A stretch of DNA of 64,000 nucleotides from Pseudooceanicola sp. (GTDB taxonomy: Bacteria; Pseudomonadota; Alphaproteobacteria; Rhodobacterales; Rhodobacteraceae). Positions 16,737 to 29,732 of this stretch are shown here, in pieces. Made by a program: the position numbers and the translations under genes. Location: the NCBI RefSeq assembly GCF_029213205.1, contig NZ_JARGNH010000002.1:160505-224504 (forward strand), in the 5' to 3' direction. The notes beneath the pieces are model-generated. The model made no database searches and was not told where the DNA came from. It saw only the letters and a list, made by a program, of their open reading frames with translations. Within the stretch, counting starts at the first letter, position 1. The number at the start of each line of letters is the position of its first letter.

Positions 16737-17357
16737 ATGCTACGCGCGATCGAACAAGTCGCCTCCCGCATTTCCGGCCTTGTGGCCATGATCGGCGGCA
16801 TCATCCTTGCCCTGATGATGGTCCAGGTTTCCCTGGATGTGGCAGCGAAATACATCTTTCACACACCGATCCCATCAACCCTTGAAATCGTCTCGGCCTA
16901 CTACATGGTCGCCTTGGTGTTTCTGCCGCTTGGTGTGGTCACCCGAGACCATGAGCACCTCGAAGTTGAGCTGTTCACCCAGCATCTGTCGCTTCGTAAG
17001 GTTGCGTTCTTCAAGATGCTGGGCTGCGTGATCGGCGCGATCTATTGCGGCTTTCTGTTCATCGAAGGCCTGGAACACGCGATTCACCAGACTAAAATCG
17101 GCGAGGTTTGGGAAACCGCGACCTTCGACATTCCAGTCTATGGGGCCCGTTGGTTCTTTCCGGCCGGTATCTTTCTCACCTTGGTTTATCTGATCCTCTA
17201 CGCGATCAACAACTTTGCCTTCATGACACGTGGTGAACATGTGCTTCCGGACCGGAGCATCAAGTCAGCGGTCGAAGCGGCGGTTGAAGAGGCCAATAAA
17301 CTTGCAGGCGACGATGGCAACCTTGGCGTTGGCCACGACGGTGCCGCAGCGGACTAA
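16737..17357 (+). CDS. TRAP transporter small permease subunit (DctQ)
   Basis: A 206-residue membrane protein with four predicted helices, the hallmark of DctQ: residues about 14-35, 50-70, 90-112 and 130-152. LDVAAKYIFHTPIPSTLEIVSAYYMV is typical of the first loop and second helix. The C-terminal tail (RSIKSAVEAAVEEANKLAGDDGN...) is unusually long, charged and soluble. It works with DctM in the inner membrane for sodium-coupled uptake of ligand delivered by the DctP receptors. Confidence 0.88.
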   Translation: MLRAIEQVASRISGLVAMIGGIILALMMVQVSLDVAAKYIFHTPIPSTLEIVSAYYMVALVFLPLGVVTRDHEHLEVELFTQHLSLRKVAFFKMLGCVIGAIYCGFLFIEGLEHAIHQTKIGEVWETATFDIPVYGARWFFPAGIFLTLVYLILYAINNFAFMTRGEHVLPDRSIKSAVEAAVEEANKLAGDDGNLGVGHDGAAAD

Positions 17358-17420
17358 CGGACATACCCGCAACGCGGCGCAAGGTTACGCGCCCGTTTTC
17401 CGGGAACAGGGAACAGAATA

Positions 17421-18731
17421 ATGGAATCACTTACTATCGGTTTTATTGGCGTTGGCGCGATCCTCGTGCTTCTTGCCGCACGCGTGCCGATCGCGTTCGC
17501 GCTCGGCTCGGTGTCGATGGTCGGGATCATGATCGTGCGCAACACCAAAGCAGCCTTCGCGATGATCGGGAGCCTGCCGCATGAATTCGCCTCGAGTTGG
17601 GAATTGTCGGCCATTCCGATGTTCCTGCTGATGGGTGCGGTGGCCTACAAGACTGGCCTGACCTCCAGCCTCTATGGGGCGGCACGGGTCTGGCTGAACA
17701 GCCTGCCGGGCGGCCTGGCGGTGGCGACAAACTTCACCGCTGCCGGCTTTGCCGCCGCTTCGGGATCCTCGGTGGCCACCTCGGCCGCGGTTGGCCGCTT
17801 GGCCATCCCCGAGATGCTGAAATACGGCTATGACAAGTCACTGGCGACCGGGACCGTTGCTGCTTCGGGTACCCTCGGCGCGTTGATCCCGCCGTCGATT
17901 GCCTTTGTGGTCTACGGCTTCTTCACCGAGCAATCGGTGGGTCGCCTGTTGATGGCTGGTCTGGTCCCCGGTCTGATGACCGCTGGCGCCTATACGATCA
18001 TGATCGTTGGTCGCTGCACCATCTGGCCGAAACTGGCGCCCAGAGCGGCCATTAATGTGACTTGGGGCGAACGTTGGCGCAGCCTGCGCGACGTCTGGCC
18101 GCTGCCGCTGCTGGTGCTTGGTGTGATCGGGTCGATCTACGCCGGTGTCGCGACCCCGACCGAAGCCGGTGCTCTTGGTGCCACCTTCGCGATCCTGATC
18201 GGGCTGGTGCAGGGACGTGCCAGTTTCGAAGTGCTGAAGGATGCGGTGATGGATGCCCTGCGCACCACCTCGTCGCTGTTCTTCCTCGCCATCGGCGCGG
18301 TGCTGCTGACCCGGTTCCTGGCTCTGGCCGGGGTGCCGACCTTCATCGCCAATCTGGTGTCGGATATGCAACTGAGCGAAATCGAATTGGTGATCGCGCT
18401 GGCCATCATCTATCTGATCCTCGGGATGTTCCTCGATCCGCTGGGCGTGATGCTGCTGACCCTGCCGGTGTTCCTGCCGGCCTTTGATGCGCTGAACGTC
18501 AACCTGATCTGGATCGGTGTGATTGTGGTCAAGATGATCGAGATCGGTCTGTTAACACCACCAGTTGGGCTCAACGTCTATATCGTGAAGAATGTCGTCG
18601 GCGATGCCGTGCCGTTGGCCACGATCTTTAAGGGTGTTGGCTGGTTCCTGCTCTGTGAATTCTTCATCATGTGGGCGCTGATCTGGAATCCCCAGCTGTC
18701 GCTCTGGCTGCCGAACCTGATGATGGATTGA
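17421..18731 (+). CDS. TRAP transporter large permease subunit (DctM)
   Basis: A 436-residue protein with about 12 membrane segments, the transport channel of the TRAP system. Family features include the SAIPMFLLMGAVAYKTG segment, the ASGSSVATSAAVGRLAIPEM repeat half and its GTLGALIPPSIAFVVYG continuation, and near the end LDPLGVMLLTLPVFLPA and LLTPPVGLNVYIVK. It starts 63 bp after dctQ and is followed by a strong terminator. Only one dctQM pair serves three receptors, so the permease is probably shared. Confidence 0.93.
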   Translation: MESLTIGFIGVGAILVLLAARVPIAFALGSVSMVGIMIVRNTKAAFAMIGSLPHEFASSWELSAIPMFLLMGAVAYKTGLTSSLYGAARVWLNSLPGGLAVATNFTAAGFAAASGSSVATSAAVGRLAIPEMLKYGYDKSLATGTVAASGTLGALIPPSIAFVVYGFFTEQSVGRLLMAGLVPGLMTAGAYTIMIVGRCTIWPKLAPRAAINVTWGERWRSLRDVWPLPLLVLGVIGSIYAGVATPTEAGALGATFAILIGLVQGRASFEVLKDAVMDALRTTSSLFFLAIGAVLLTRFLALAGVPTFIANLVSDMQLSEIELVIALAIIYLILGMFLDPLGVMLLTLPVFLPAFDALNVNLIWIGVIVVKMIEIGLLTPPVGLNVYIVKNVVGDAVPLATIFKGVGWFLLCEFFIMWALIWNPQLSLWLPNLMMD

Positions 18732-18753
18732 TCCACCACCAAGCAAAGTAACG

Positions 18754-18786
18754 AAAGCCCCGGAGCCGTGCTCCGGGGCTTTTTTC
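18754..18786 (+). terminator. intrinsic terminator of the TRAP locus
   Basis: AAAGCCCCGGAG / CTCCGGGGCTTT around a CCGTG loop followed by TTTTT, 23 bp after the dctM stop. Textbook rho-independent terminator. Confidence 0.9.
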
Positions 18787-19135
18787 GTTTGGGGAAGTAT
18801 GGCCAAAGCGGTGGCTGTATCGCCCTACCCTGCCTTTACTCAACCAGACCGGAACCTTGGTCTTCTGGTCTGATCCGCAGAGATCACACGATGAACGTCG
18901 TCATCGCGACAGCGTAGTAACGCCACACATGGGAATGGAGCTGATGACGGCGCTGCGGGATTTCGGTGGCGGGTGACCTGCGCGACAGTCAATTGGTGAC
19001 GCTTGCCCCGAAATGGCGTCCGGCGCCCGTCAATTTTCATGCGCTGTGGCCCGACAATGTGCCGAACGACGGGGCCCGCCCTTCATTTCCACACGGTTCC
19101 TGGCAACCCGCATGCTGCCTGTCTGTTCCCGAAAT
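18787..19135. other. non-coding stretch between TRAP and ATP synthase loci
   Basis: About 350 bp with no ORF I can support. Short open frames on both strands lack ribosome sites and recognisable protein character. A weak CAGACC...GGTCTG inverted repeat lies near 18846-18872. It may be degraded sequence. Confidence 0.5.
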
Positions 19136-19168
19136 GCAAAAGACCCCGGACAATGCCGGGGCCTTTCT
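19136..19168 (-). terminator. intrinsic terminator of the atp operon
   Basis: On the minus strand GGCCCCGG-CATTGT-CCGGGGTC is followed by TTTTGC, starting 19 bp past the atpC stop. The hairpin could also act on plus-strand transcripts. Confidence 0.8.
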
Positions 19169-19186
19169 TCTGAATGCAGGTGTCGA

Positions 19187-19606
19187 TCAAAGGTTGGCTT
19201 GGTTCGGGTCCAAACCGATATGGCCACCCATGGCCACCATATCCGCCAGCAGCTTTGCCGCGCCATCCACCGCGTCGCCCGCCGCATTGGCATGTGCCGC
19301 CTTCGCTTCGGCGACCCAGTCATTATACAAATCCTGGGTCATTTCCTTTTGGTGCAGCGCGCGTTCGGCCAACACCGTCACCCCATCGGCGTTGATTTCG
19401 GCAAAGCCGCCCGAGACGACATAGGAATCGTCACCAGCGGGCCCGGAAATCGACAGCAGGCCGGGGCGCAGCGTGGTGATCAGCGCCGCATGCCCCTGCA
19501 TCGCCGTCAGATCGCCATCGGCGCCGGGAATCTGCACCGAGGAAACCTCGCCAGAGACCAGGCTACGCTCAGGCGAAACCAGATCGAACTTCATGTTATC
19601 GGCCAT
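19187..19606 (-). CDS. atpC: F0F1 ATP synthase subunit epsilon
   Basis: A 139-residue subunit of the F1 central stalk. The N-terminal beta-sandwich domain is clear: [45 protein letters not shown], then [20 protein letters not shown]. The C-terminal part is short and Ala-rich ([22 protein letters not shown]), not the long two-helix inhibitory domain of E. coli, as in other alphaproteobacteria. It is the last gene of atpHAGDC and is followed by a terminator. Confidence 0.95.
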   Translation of the reverse strand: MADNMKFDLVSPERSLVSGEVSSVQIPGADGDLTAMQGHAALITTLRPGLLSISGPAGDDSYVVSGGFAEINADGVTVLAERALHQKEMTQDLYNDWVAEAKAAHANAAGDAVDGAAKLLADMVAMGGHIGLDPNQANL

Positions 19607-19617
19607 ATCTCAGCCCC

Positions 19618-21937
<2,320 letters not shown>

Positions 21938-21949
21938 GTCCCGCCCCTC

Positions 21950-23488
21950 TTATGCGAAGTCGGCGGCGAATTCGTCGATCACTGCCTTCAGCTTGTCAGC
22001 CGCGTCGCCCTTGATCTTCGGATCATCGTTGGTGATCCAGTCAAGCACGTCGGACTTCTGGTTGCGCAAGAAGTTCAGCAGGTCGCGTTCGAACCGAGAG
22101 ACATCGGCCAGCGGCAACTTGTCGAGATAGCCATTGGTGCCTGCAAAGATCACGCAGACGATTTCAGCATTCGACAGCGGCGAATATTGCGCCTGTTTCA
22201 TCAGCTCGGTCAGCCGCGCGCCACGGTTCAGCAGGCGCTGGGTCGAGGCGTCGAGGTCGGAACCGAACTGGGCAAAGGCCGCCATCTCACGGTATTGCGC
22301 CAACGACAGTTTCACCGGACCGGCGACCGAGGACATCGCGGAGGTCTGGGCCGAAGAGCCAACCCGGCTCACCGACAGACCGGTGTTCACCGCCGGGCGG
22401 ATACCCTGGTAGAACAGTTCCGTCTCAAGGAAGATCTGGCCATCGGTGATCGAGATCACGTTGGTCGGGATAAACGCCGACACGTCGCCACCTTGGGTTT
22501 CGATGATCGGCAGCGCGGTCAGCGAGCCCGAGCCGAAATCTTCGTTCAGCTTGGCCGAGCGTTCCAGCAGGCGGGAGTGCAGATAGAACACGTCGCCGGG
22601 ATAGGCTTCACGCCCCGGCGGGCGACGCAGCAGCAGCGACATCTGGCGATAGGCGACGGCCTGTTTGGACAAATCATCATAAATGATCAGCGCGTGGCGG
22701 CCATTGTCGCGGAAATGCTCCGCCATTGCGGTCGCGGTATAGGGCGCCAGGTATTGCATCGGTGCCGGTTCCGACGCGGTTGCAGCAACCACGATCGAAT
22801 AGGCCATGGCCCCGGTTTCTTCGAGCTTTTTCACCAGCTGCGCCACGGTCGAGCGTTTCTGGCCGATCGCGACATAGACGCAATAGAGCTTTTTGCTCTC
22901 ATCGTCGCCCGCCGCTTTGTTATAGCTTTGCTGGTTCAGGATCGAGTCCAGCGCCACGGCGGTCTTGCCGGTTTGCCGGTCGCCGATGATCAATTCGCGC
23001 TGACCACGGCCAATCGGGATCATTGCGTCGATGGATTTGAGGCCGGTCGCCATCGGTTCGTGCACCGATTTACGCGGGATGATGCCCGGCGCCTTGACGT
23101 CGGCCAGACCACGTTTGGAGGTCTTGATCGGGCCCTTGCCGTCCAGCGGGTTGCCGAGGCCATCAACGACCCGGCCCAGCATTTCGTCGCCAACCGGCAC
23201 GTCGACGATGGCGTTGGTCCGCTTGACCACATCGCCTTCCTTGATGTCGCGGTCGGTGCCGAAGATCACGACGCCGACGTTGTCGCTTTCGAGGTTCAGC
23301 GCCATCCCCTGGATGCCGCCCGGAAACTCGACCATCTCGCCGGCCTGCACATTGTCCAACCCGTGGACCCGCGCGATACCGTCACCGACGCTGAGCACCC
23401 GGCCAACTTCGGCCACCTCGGCCTCCTGGCCAAAGCTTTCTATCTGCGCCTTGAGGATCGCAGAAATTTCAGCTGCTTGGATACCCAT
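21950..23488 (-). CDS. atpA: F0F1 ATP synthase subunit alpha
   Basis: A 512-residue non-catalytic nucleotide-binding subunit of F1. The P-loop is GDRQTGKT (169-176). The arginine-finger region reads [10 protein letters not shown] near residue 373, and the N-terminal [19 protein letters not shown] is the usual delta-contacting helix. Its start overlaps the atpH stop by one base (TAATG), a sign of translational coupling. Confidence 0.98.
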   Translation of the reverse strand: MGIQAAEISAILKAQIESFGQEAEVAEVGRVLSVGDGIARVHGLDNVQAGEMVEFPGGIQGMALNLESDNVGVVIFGTDRDIKEGDVVKRTNAIVDVPVGDEMLGRVVDGLGNPLDGKGPIKTSKRGLADVKAPGIIPRKSVHEPMATGLKSIDAMIPIGRGQRELIIGDRQTGKTAVALDSILNQQSYNKAAGDDESKKLYCVYVAIGQKRSTVAQLVKKLEETGAMAYSIVVAATASEPAPMQYLAPYTATAMAEHFRDNGRHALIIYDDLSKQAVAYRQMSLLLRRPPGREAYPGDVFYLHSRLLERSAKLNEDFGSGSLTALPIIETQGGDVSAFIPTNVISITDGQIFLETELFYQGIRPAVNTGLSVSRVGSSAQTSAMSSVAGPVKLSLAQYREMAAFAQFGSDLDASTQRLLNRGARLTELMKQAQYSPLSNAEIVCVIFAGTNGYLDKLPLADVSRFERDLLNFLRNQKSDVLDWITNDDPKIKGDAADKLKAVIDEFAADFA

Positions 23489-24048
23489 TATCCGACCTCT
23501 TTCATTACATTCTGGAGGGCTGCGAGCTTCGCCCGGATCGACGTATCGATCATCCGGGAGCCCACTTTGACAACAAGACCGCCGATGAGGCTCTCATCGA
23601 CGGTCGCTTTGATCTTCACATCCTTGCCAACCGTGGCCGCAAGGGTTTTCGACAGTTTTTCCGCCTGGGCCTTGGTCAGCGACTTGGCGCTGACAACCTC
23701 GGCCATGACCTCGCCCTTATGCTCGGCAATGGCGGCGCGCAGGGCAGCGACCAGCTGCGGCAGCACGAACAGGCGCCGTTTGGTCGCCATCAGGCCCAGG
23801 GTGTTCTTGACAGTGGCCGACAGGCCCATCGCATCGGCCAGCGCGGCAACCGCCTGCGCCTGCTCGTCACGCGTATAGATCGGCGAAGACAGCAGATCGC
23901 GGAAGTCCGCGCTCTCGCCCATCGCCGCATCCAGCGTGTCAATGTCAGTTTCCAGGGCGGCAAGCCCTTTGTCATCTTTGGCTATGTCAAACACGGCTGT
24001 CGCATAGCGCGCCGCGATGCCGGATGAGATCGAAGCTGGTTCGGACAC
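23488..24048 (-). CDS. atpH: F0F1 ATP synthase subunit delta
   Basis: A 186-residue peripheral-stalk subunit linking F1 to the membrane sector. The N-terminal helical domain ([22 protein letters not shown]) and the C-terminal [38 protein letters not shown] are typical. The frame is open to 24360, but the GTG at 24048, preceded by GGAAGG at 6-base spacing, gives the normal length. It is therefore read as a GTG start, and as the first gene of the operon. The F0 genes (a, b, c) are not in this window, as usual in alphaproteobacteria. Confidence 0.92.
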   Translation of the reverse strand: MSEPASISSGIAARYATAVFDIAKDDKGLAALETDIDTLDAAMGESADFRDLLSSPIYTRDEQAQAVAALADAMGLSATVKNTLGLMATKRRLFVLPQLVAALRAAIAEHKGEVMAEVVSAKSLTKAQAEKLSKTLAATVGKDVKIKATVDESLIGGLVVKVGSRMIDTSIRAKLAALQNVMKEVG

Positions 24049-24465
24049 GTCCACCCTTCCGCGTTCTGGCTCCGGCCTCCGCGCAAGCGAACGCGGCCCC
24101 GGAGCAGTGGGAGCCTTGATAGGTCTCAAAGCATCAAAATCGGCGTGGGTGTAGCAGAGCGCTTTGGCGCGGGCAACCTGTGAAACCCGCTTTTGTCGGG
24201 AGGTTGGGCCCTTGTTTTGCGGGGTTAGCGGCAGATCGCAGAAATCTGTTGCGCTTTGCCCCAGACCGTTAGCGCTCGCGCTTTCGGGCGCCTGGCGCCG
24301 GGGGACGAATCTGGCGGCCGCGCCCGGCTCGACTCCCGCGCCAAAACCGCTTGGAAACACTGAGTTTCACAGGTTTTCACCCACCTTGTCGCGAAATCGC
24401 CTAACAACAGGCAACGCCACCCGGGCCGCAATGCCCGGCGCCTGGCGTTAATTGGGGGCAAATAG
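24049..24465. promoter_or_regulatory. upstream region of the atp operon
   Basis: About 417 bp between the divergent atpH gene and a small plus-strand ORF, expected to hold the atp promoter. I could not fix a convincing -35/-10 pair. A 10-bp inverted repeat CCTGTGAAAC (24177-24186) / GTTTCACAGG (24364-24373) brackets the central GC-rich part. Otherwise nothing is recognised. Confidence 0.4.
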
Positions 24466-24621
24466 ATGTTGGAACTGATCCTGGTGCTGGCCGCGGCCTT
24501 TTCTGCGGGCTTTTTTATCGACATGGGCGATGATGAGGCCGAAGCCATGGCCGCCAAGGACGCCGATGCTAAAGCGCGCGACGATCTCCTCGCCGCCCTA
24601 TCGGGTCGCGCCCGGCTCTGA
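24466..24621 (+). CDS. small membrane peptide (51 residues), hypothetical
   Basis: A short ORF starting MLELILVLAAAFSAGFFIDMGDDEAEA: one hydrophobic helix (about residues 2-18) directly followed by an acidic stretch and an Ala/Asp/Arg-rich helix. GGGGGCAAATAG upstream of ATG gives a fair ribosome site. The N-terminal hydrophobic-then-acidic layout resembles the start of some large Rhodobacterales calcium-binding repeat proteins, so it might be the stub of a lost gene. An independent small protein is equally possible. I do not recognise a family. Confidence 0.4.
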   Translation: MLELILVLAAAFSAGFFIDMGDDEAEAMAAKDADAKARDDLLAALSGRARL

Positions 24622-24667
24622 CCGGGCCGCAAAACCTGCGGCAACCGCCGCATTCAGCGCGCCTGTG

Positions 24668-25426
24668 TCAGTCGCCCAGCCGCGCGGTTTCCGGTTTCGC
24701 CGCGCCCAGCCCTTCCAGCACTTTCAACCGGCTTGGTGCCTTGGCATGGACACCGGGACCGGCGGGCATCTGCACCCGTTTCGTCGCCTCGACCATCAGC
24801 ACCCCGCCCGCCATCACCATCGAGAACCGCCGCCCCAGCTTTTCCCAGCTGGTTCCGGTCTTCAGCCAGAAGCGTCGGGTCGAGGGCGGTTGGAACAGGG
24901 TGTTCACATGGGCTTCGGGCAGGAAGGCATGGCGTTTCAGCTGCGCCTCCAACTGACCTTGGCTATAGGGTCGGCCATGGCCAAAGGGGGTGCGGTCGCT
25001 GCGCGCCCAGAGGCCGGATCGGTTCGGCACCACAAAGATCACCCGCCCGCCCGGCCCCAGCACCCGAAAGCATTCCTCAAGCAGCTCCGAGGGCTGTTCG
25101 CTGACCTCAAGCCCGTGCATCACCACCAGCTTGTCGACATGACCGGTCTCGATCGGCCATTCGGTTTCCTCGCTCAGCACGCTGACATTGGGCTGCCCGG
25201 CGGGCCAGGGCATCACCCCCTGTGGCGCGGGCATCAGCGCGATCACCCGCCGCGCCTGCGCCAGGTAAGGGCGCAGCAAAGGCGCGGCAAAGCCGAACCC
25301 GACCACGGTCTGGCCCTTGGCCTCGGGCCACATGCGGATCAGATTGTTGCGAATGTGCTGCTGGGCCGCTCGACCGAGGGTCGAACGATAGTAGAAATTC
25401 CGCAGATCGGTCACGTCTTGATGCAT
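24668..25426 (-). CDS. class I SAM-dependent methyltransferase-like protein
   Basis: A 252-residue protein with a Rossmann-type methyltransferase outline: motif I region [16 protein letters not shown] (a degenerate G-x-G), and a post-strand-4 segment [46 protein letters not shown], which is typical of the Methyltransf_11 group. The ATG at 25426 with GGAGGTGCA just upstream is preferred over the start at 25468. It is divergent from gloB, a pairing that is common in Rhodobacterales. The methyl acceptor is unknown. Confidence 0.8.
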   Translation of the reverse strand: MHQDVTDLRNFYYRSTLGRAAQQHIRNNLIRMWPEAKGQTVVGFGFAAPLLRPYLAQARRVIALMPAPQGVMPWPAGQPNVSVLSEETEWPIETGHVDKLVVMHGLEVSEQPSELLEECFRVLGPGGRVIFVVPNRSGLWARSDRTPFGHGRPYSQGQLEAQLKRHAFLPEAHVNTLFQPPSTRRFWLKTGTSWEKLGRRFSMVMAGGVLMVEATKRVQMPAGPGVHAKAPSRLKVLEGLGAAKPETARLGD

Positions 25427-25485
25427 TGCACCTCCGCCGCACATGCGGTTCGATAGGGAACATAGCAACGACGAGGTGAAAAGCC

Positions 25486-26247
25486 ATGCCCCTGGACATC
25501 GTGACGGTCCCCTGCCGGTCTGACAATTACGCCTATCTTGTCAAAGGCCCGGACGGGGTTTGCATCATCGACGCCCCGGACGCCGCGCCAATCATCGCCG
25601 CGGCCGAGGCGCGCGGCTGGACCCCCGGCGCGTTGTTGATCACCCATCATCATGGCGACCACACAGTTGGTACCGAAGAATTGCGGGCGAAATACGGGCT
25701 CAAGGTGATGGGCCCCAAGGCCGAAGCGGACAAGCTGCCGCCGCTCGACGTGGCGTTGAGCGAGGGAATGAACAGCGGCACCGGCGAAAGCTATACCGTT
25801 CCGCTGGATGTGCCCGGCCATACCTTGGGCCATATGGCGTATTATTTCCCCAATGCCGGGGTGGTGTTCACCGCCGACAGCCTGATGAGCTGGGGCTGTG
25901 GCCGGGTGTTCGAGGGCACCATGGAGATGCAGCACGCCACGCTCAGCAAACTGGCGGCGCTGCCGCCCGAGACGCTGATTTATTCCGGCCATGAATATAC
26001 TCTTTCCAACGGAAAATTTGCGCTGAGCATTGAACCGGACCATCCTGACTATATCTCTCGTATGAAAGCGGTCGAAGCGGCACGCGCCGAAGGGCGCCCG
26101 ACAGTGCCGGTGCCGCTTTCGCTTGAACTGGCCACCAACCCGTTCCTCAGGGTCGATACGCCCGAGGTGCGCAAGGCGGTCAATATGCCAAATGTCACCG
26201 CCGCCGAGGTTTTCGCCGAGGTGCGCCGGCGCAAAGACAGCTTTTGA
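25486..26247 (+). CDS. gloB: hydroxyacylglutathione hydrolase (glyoxalase II)
   Basis: A 253-residue metallo-beta-lactamase-fold enzyme that hydrolyses S-D-lactoylglutathione to D-lactate and glutathione in methylglyoxal detoxification. The metal motif is THHHGDH (53-59), with further ligands in [11 protein letters not shown] and [17 protein letters not shown], and the C-terminal GHEYTLSN and glutathione-contacting RRRKDSF end. Length is normal. It is monocistronic and divergent from the methyltransferase gene. Confidence 0.95.
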   Translation: MPLDIVTVPCRSDNYAYLVKGPDGVCIIDAPDAAPIIAAAEARGWTPGALLITHHHGDHTVGTEELRAKYGLKVMGPKAEADKLPPLDVALSEGMNSGTGESYTVPLDVPGHTLGHMAYYFPNAGVVFTADSLMSWGCGRVFEGTMEMQHATLSKLAALPPETLIYSGHEYTLSNGKFALSIEPDHPDYISRMKAVEAARAEGRPTVPVPLSLELATNPFLRVDTPEVRKAVNMPNVTAAEVFAEVRRRKDSF

Positions 26248-26412
26248 TGCCGCAAAGTAACGCGCCTGTGCATCGGTTTGGGGAAATGTGAACACCTGCA
26301 CGCAAATAAACCTTGAAGCCCCGCCGCAATCGACCAAACTTTAAGATTATGAGGCCAAGGTCGCACCGGGGCACTCGACCCCGCTCCGGCCCAGATACCA
26401 AGGAGCAGCCAA

Positions 26413-28743
26413 TTGCCATCTTTTTCCACAACGCTGGAACAGGCAATTCATGCCGCGCTGGCACTTGCCAATGCACGTCGGCATGAATTTGCAACGCTTG
26501 AACATCTGCTTCTGGCGCTGATCGACGAACCCGATGCCGCCAAGGTGATGAAAGCCTGTTCGGTGGACACTGAGGATCTGCGCAAGACCCTGGTCGAATT
26601 CATCGAGGATGACCTGTCCAACCTGGTCACCGATGTCGACGGGTCCGAAGCGGTGCCCACCGCCGCGTTTCAGCGCGTCATCCAGCGTGCCGCGATCCAT
26701 GTCCAAAGCTCGGGCCGCACCGAGGTGACTGGCGCCAATGTGCTGGTCGCGATCTTTGCCGAACGTGAATCAAATGCCGCCTATTTCCTGCAAGAGCAGG
26801 AAATGACTCGCTATGACGCGGTGAATTTCATCGCCCATGGCGTTGCCAAGAACCCCGCCTTTGGCGAGGCGCGGCCGCTGTCCGGCGCCTCTGAAATCGA
26901 AGATGAATCCGCCAGCTCGACCCCCGTCGACGCGCCCGACGCCAAGGAAAGCGCGCTCGACAAATATTGCGTCGATCTGAATGAAAAGGCCCGCCATGGG
27001 GATGTCGATCCGCTGATCGGACGCGAGTCCGAGGTCGAGCGCTGCATTCAGGTTCTGTGCCGACGCCGCAAGAACAACCCGCTGCTGGTCGGTGACCCCG
27101 GTGTCGGCAAGACCGCCATTGCCGAAGGTCTAGCCCGCAAGATCGTCAATGGCCAAACGCCTGAGGTGCTCTCGGAAACCACCATCTATTCGCTCGACAT
27201 GGGGGCGCTGCTGGCCGGCACCCGCTATCGCGGCGATTTCGAGGAACGGCTGAAAGCGGTGATGACCGAGCTTGAGGATCATCCCGACGCGGTGTTGTTC
27301 ATCGACGAAATCCACACGGTGATCGGTGCCGGGGCCACCTCCGGCGGCGCGATGGACGCCTCCAACCTGCTGAAACCGGCCCTGCAGGGCGGCAAGCTGC
27401 GTTGCATGGGATCGACCACCTACAAGGAATTCCGCCAGCATTTCGAAAAGGACCGCGCCCTGTCGCGCCGGTTCCAGAAAATCGACGTCAATGAACCGAC
27501 GGTCGAGGACACGGTGAAAATCCTCAAGGGGCTGAAACCCTATTTCGAGGAACATCACAGCGTCCGCTACACCGCTGACGCGATCCGCACTGCGGTCGAG
27601 CTTTCGGCGCGCTACATCAATGACCGGAAATTGCCGGACAAGGCGATCGACGTGATCGACGAGGCCGGAGCGGCACAGCATCTGGTTGCCGAAAGCAAAC
27701 GTCGCAAGACCATCGGCGCCAAGGAGATCGAGGATGTCGTGGCGAAAATCGCCCGGATCCCGCCGAAATCCGTATCCAAGGACGATGCCGAGGTTCTGAA
27801 AGACCTCGAAGCCTCGCTGAAACGGGTGGTCTTTGGTCAGGACGCCGCCATCGACGCCCTGTCGAGCGCGATCAAACTGTCCCGCGCCGGGCTGCGCGAG
27901 CCGGAAAAACCGATTGGCAATTACCTGTTCGCGGGCCCCACCGGGGTCGGCAAGACCGAGGTGGCCAAACAGCTGGCCGATACGCTCGGGGTCGAATTGC
28001 TGCGCTTTGACATGTCGGAATACATGGAGAAACACGCGGTTTCGCGGCTGATCGGCGCACCGCCGGGCTATGTCGGCTTTGATCAGGGTGGCTTGCTCAC
28101 CGATGGTGTCGACCAGCATCCGCATTGCGTGCTGTTGCTCGATGAAATCGAAAAGGCGCATCCGGATGTCTACAACATCCTGTTGCAGGTGATGGACCAT
28201 GGCCAGCTGACCGACCACAATGGCCGGACGGTGAATTTCCGCAATGTGATCCTGATCATGACCTCGAACGCCGGGGCAACCGAACAGGCCAAATCCGCCA
28301 TCGGCTTTGGCCGCGACCGCCGCGAGGGTGAGGACACCGCCGCCATCGAGCGCACCTTCACCCCGGAATTCCGCAACCGTCTGGATGCGGTGATCTCCTT
28401 CGCGCAATTGCCGAAAGAGACGATCCTGCAGGTGGTTGAAAAGTTCGTGCTGCAACTCGAAGCGCAGCTGATGGACCGTGGCGTGACCATCGAATTGTCC
28501 CGCCCCGCCGCCGAATGGCTGGCCAACAAGGGCTATGACGACAAGATGGGCGCCCGGCCACTGGCACGGGTGATCCAGGAATACATCAAGAAGCCGCTGG
28601 CCGAGGAATTGCTGTTCGGCAAGCTGACCAAGGGCGGTGTGGTCAAGGTGACGGTCAAGGACGGCAAGATCAACTTGCAGCCGTCCGGACCGGACAGCCC
28701 TCGGCTGTCCAAGAACAAGCCGCCGCTGCTGACCGCGGAATGA
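26413..28743 (+). CDS. clpA: ATP-dependent Clp protease ATP-binding subunit ClpA
   Basis: A 776-residue AAA+ unfoldase that feeds substrates to ClpP. The start is TTG, with AGGAG seven bases upstream. Domains: Clp-N repeats (1-145), an acidic linker, AAA-1 with Walker A GDPGVGKT (227-234) and [13 protein letters not shown], and AAA-2 with Walker A GPTGVGKT (about 508-515) and [16 protein letters not shown], then the D2-small domain ending KDGKINLQP. There is no long ClpB middle domain. clpS is not adjacent in this window. The stop overlaps the M23 peptidase start (ATGA). Confidence 0.96.
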   Translation: MPSFSTTLEQAIHAALALANARRHEFATLEHLLLALIDEPDAAKVMKACSVDTEDLRKTLVEFIEDDLSNLVTDVDGSEAVPTAAFQRVIQRAAIHVQSSGRTEVTGANVLVAIFAERESNAAYFLQEQEMTRYDAVNFIAHGVAKNPAFGEARPLSGASEIEDESASSTPVDAPDAKESALDKYCVDLNEKARHGDVDPLIGRESEVERCIQVLCRRRKNNPLLVGDPGVGKTAIAEGLARKIVNGQTPEVLSETTIYSLDMGALLAGTRYRGDFEERLKAVMTELEDHPDAVLFIDEIHTVIGAGATSGGAMDASNLLKPALQGGKLRCMGSTTYKEFRQHFEKDRALSRRFQKIDVNEPTVEDTVKILKGLKPYFEEHHSVRYTADAIRTAVELSARYINDRKLPDKAIDVIDEAGAAQHLVAESKRRKTIGAKEIEDVVAKIARIPPKSVSKDDAEVLKDLEASLKRVVFGQDAAIDALSSAIKLSRAGLREPEKPIGNYLFAGPTGVGKTEVAKQLADTLGVELLRFDMSEYMEKHAVSRLIGAPPGYVGFDQGGLLTDGVDQHPHCVLLLDEIEKAHPDVYNILLQVMDHGQLTDHNGRTVNFRNVILIMTSNAGATEQAKSAIGFGRDRREGEDTAAIERTFTPEFRNRLDAVISFAQLPKETILQVVEKFVLQLEAQLMDRGVTIELSRPAAEWLANKGYDDKMGARPLARVIQEYIKKPLAEELLFGKLTKGGVVKVTVKDGKINLQPSGPDSPRLSKNKPPLLTAE

Positions 28744-29714
28744 CCCTCAGGGGGATACTCCCCCTGCTCCTTGCCGCCGCCGCCGCGCCCGCTGCGGCGG
28801 CGGAGCCGTCTTTGGCGCTGCCCATCGACTGCCGCCTCGGCGAAACCTGCTATATCCAGAACTACGCCGATGCCGATCCAGGCGCGGGCGTCACGGATTT
28901 CACCTGTGGCGGTCTCAGCTATGACGGCCACAAGGGCACCGATTTCGCTCTGCCTTCGCTCGCGGCGATGCGCGCCGGGGTCCGGGTTCTGGCCGCCGCG
29001 CCCGGACAGGTGCGTGCCACCCGCGACGGCGAGCCTGACCGGCTGTTCACCGCTGAGGACGCGGCGCGGATCGACGGCAAGGAATGCGGCAATGGCGTGG
29101 TGATCGCGCATGGCGATGGCTGGGAAACCCAGTATTGCCATATGGCCCAGGGCTCGATCCGTGTCAGCCAGGGGGCGCTGGTCGACACCGGCACCCCCCT
29201 GGGACGGGTCGGGTTGTCCGGTCGCACCCAGTTTCCACATCTGCATCTGTCGCTGCGCCACAATGGCCAGGTCATCGACCCGTTTGCGCCGAATGCAGAG
29301 CCCGGGCAATGCGGCCTGCGCGATGGCGCAAGCCTTTGGCGCGACGCCCCCGCCTATCAGCCCGGCGGATTGCTGAGCGTCGGGTTTGCCGACGCCCTGC
29401 CCGACTACGACACCATCAAGGCCGGCACCGCCGGGCATCTGACCCTGCCCGCCGATGCCCCGGCGCTGGTGCTCTGGGCCTATGCCTATGGCGCGCAGGC
29501 GGGCGATGTGCTGCGGCTGAGCATCACCGCTCCGAACGGGCGCGGCTATCACCAGGCCGAGGTGCCGATCGAGGCGAAACAGGCGCAGTATTTCCGCGCC
29601 TCCGGCCGCCGCATCCGCAAGGCGCTGCGCCCCGGGCTCTATCAGGGTCAGGTGGTGCTGCGCCGCAACGGCAAGGATATCGACACAATGAGCGTCACGG
29701 TTCAGCTGCGCTGA
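28740..29714 (+). CDS. M23 family metallopeptidase
   Basis: A 324-residue exported peptidoglycan-type endopeptidase. Signal peptide [23 protein letters not shown]. The LytM zinc ligands are His64 and Asp68 (HKGTD), His134 (QYCHM) and His167/His169 (FPHLHLS), so the active site is complete. The C-terminal 120 residues form an extra beta-rich domain of unknown role. It is translationally coupled to clpA and convergent with the OmpA/coiled-coil gene, a setting that suggests envelope remodelling. Confidence 0.9.
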   Translation: MTLRGILPLLLAAAAAPAAAAEPSLALPIDCRLGETCYIQNYADADPGAGVTDFTCGGLSYDGHKGTDFALPSLAAMRAGVRVLAAAPGQVRATRDGEPDRLFTAEDAARIDGKECGNGVVIAHGDGWETQYCHMAQGSIRVSQGALVDTGTPLGRVGLSGRTQFPHLHLSLRHNGQVIDPFAPNAEPGQCGLRDGASLWRDAPAYQPGGLLSVGFADALPDYDTIKAGTAGHLTLPADAPALVLWAYAYGAQAGDVLRLSITAPNGRGYHQAEVPIEAKQAQYFRASGRRIRKALRPGLYQGQVVLRRNGKDIDTMSVTVQLR

Positions 29715-29732
29715 CCCCGGGCAAGCCCCGCC

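Noticed and set aside
24049-24360. A 104-residue N-terminal extension of ATP synthase delta
   Set aside because: The added text is Arg/Pro-rich and has no counterpart in the family; the GTG at 24048 with GGAAGG gives the normal length.
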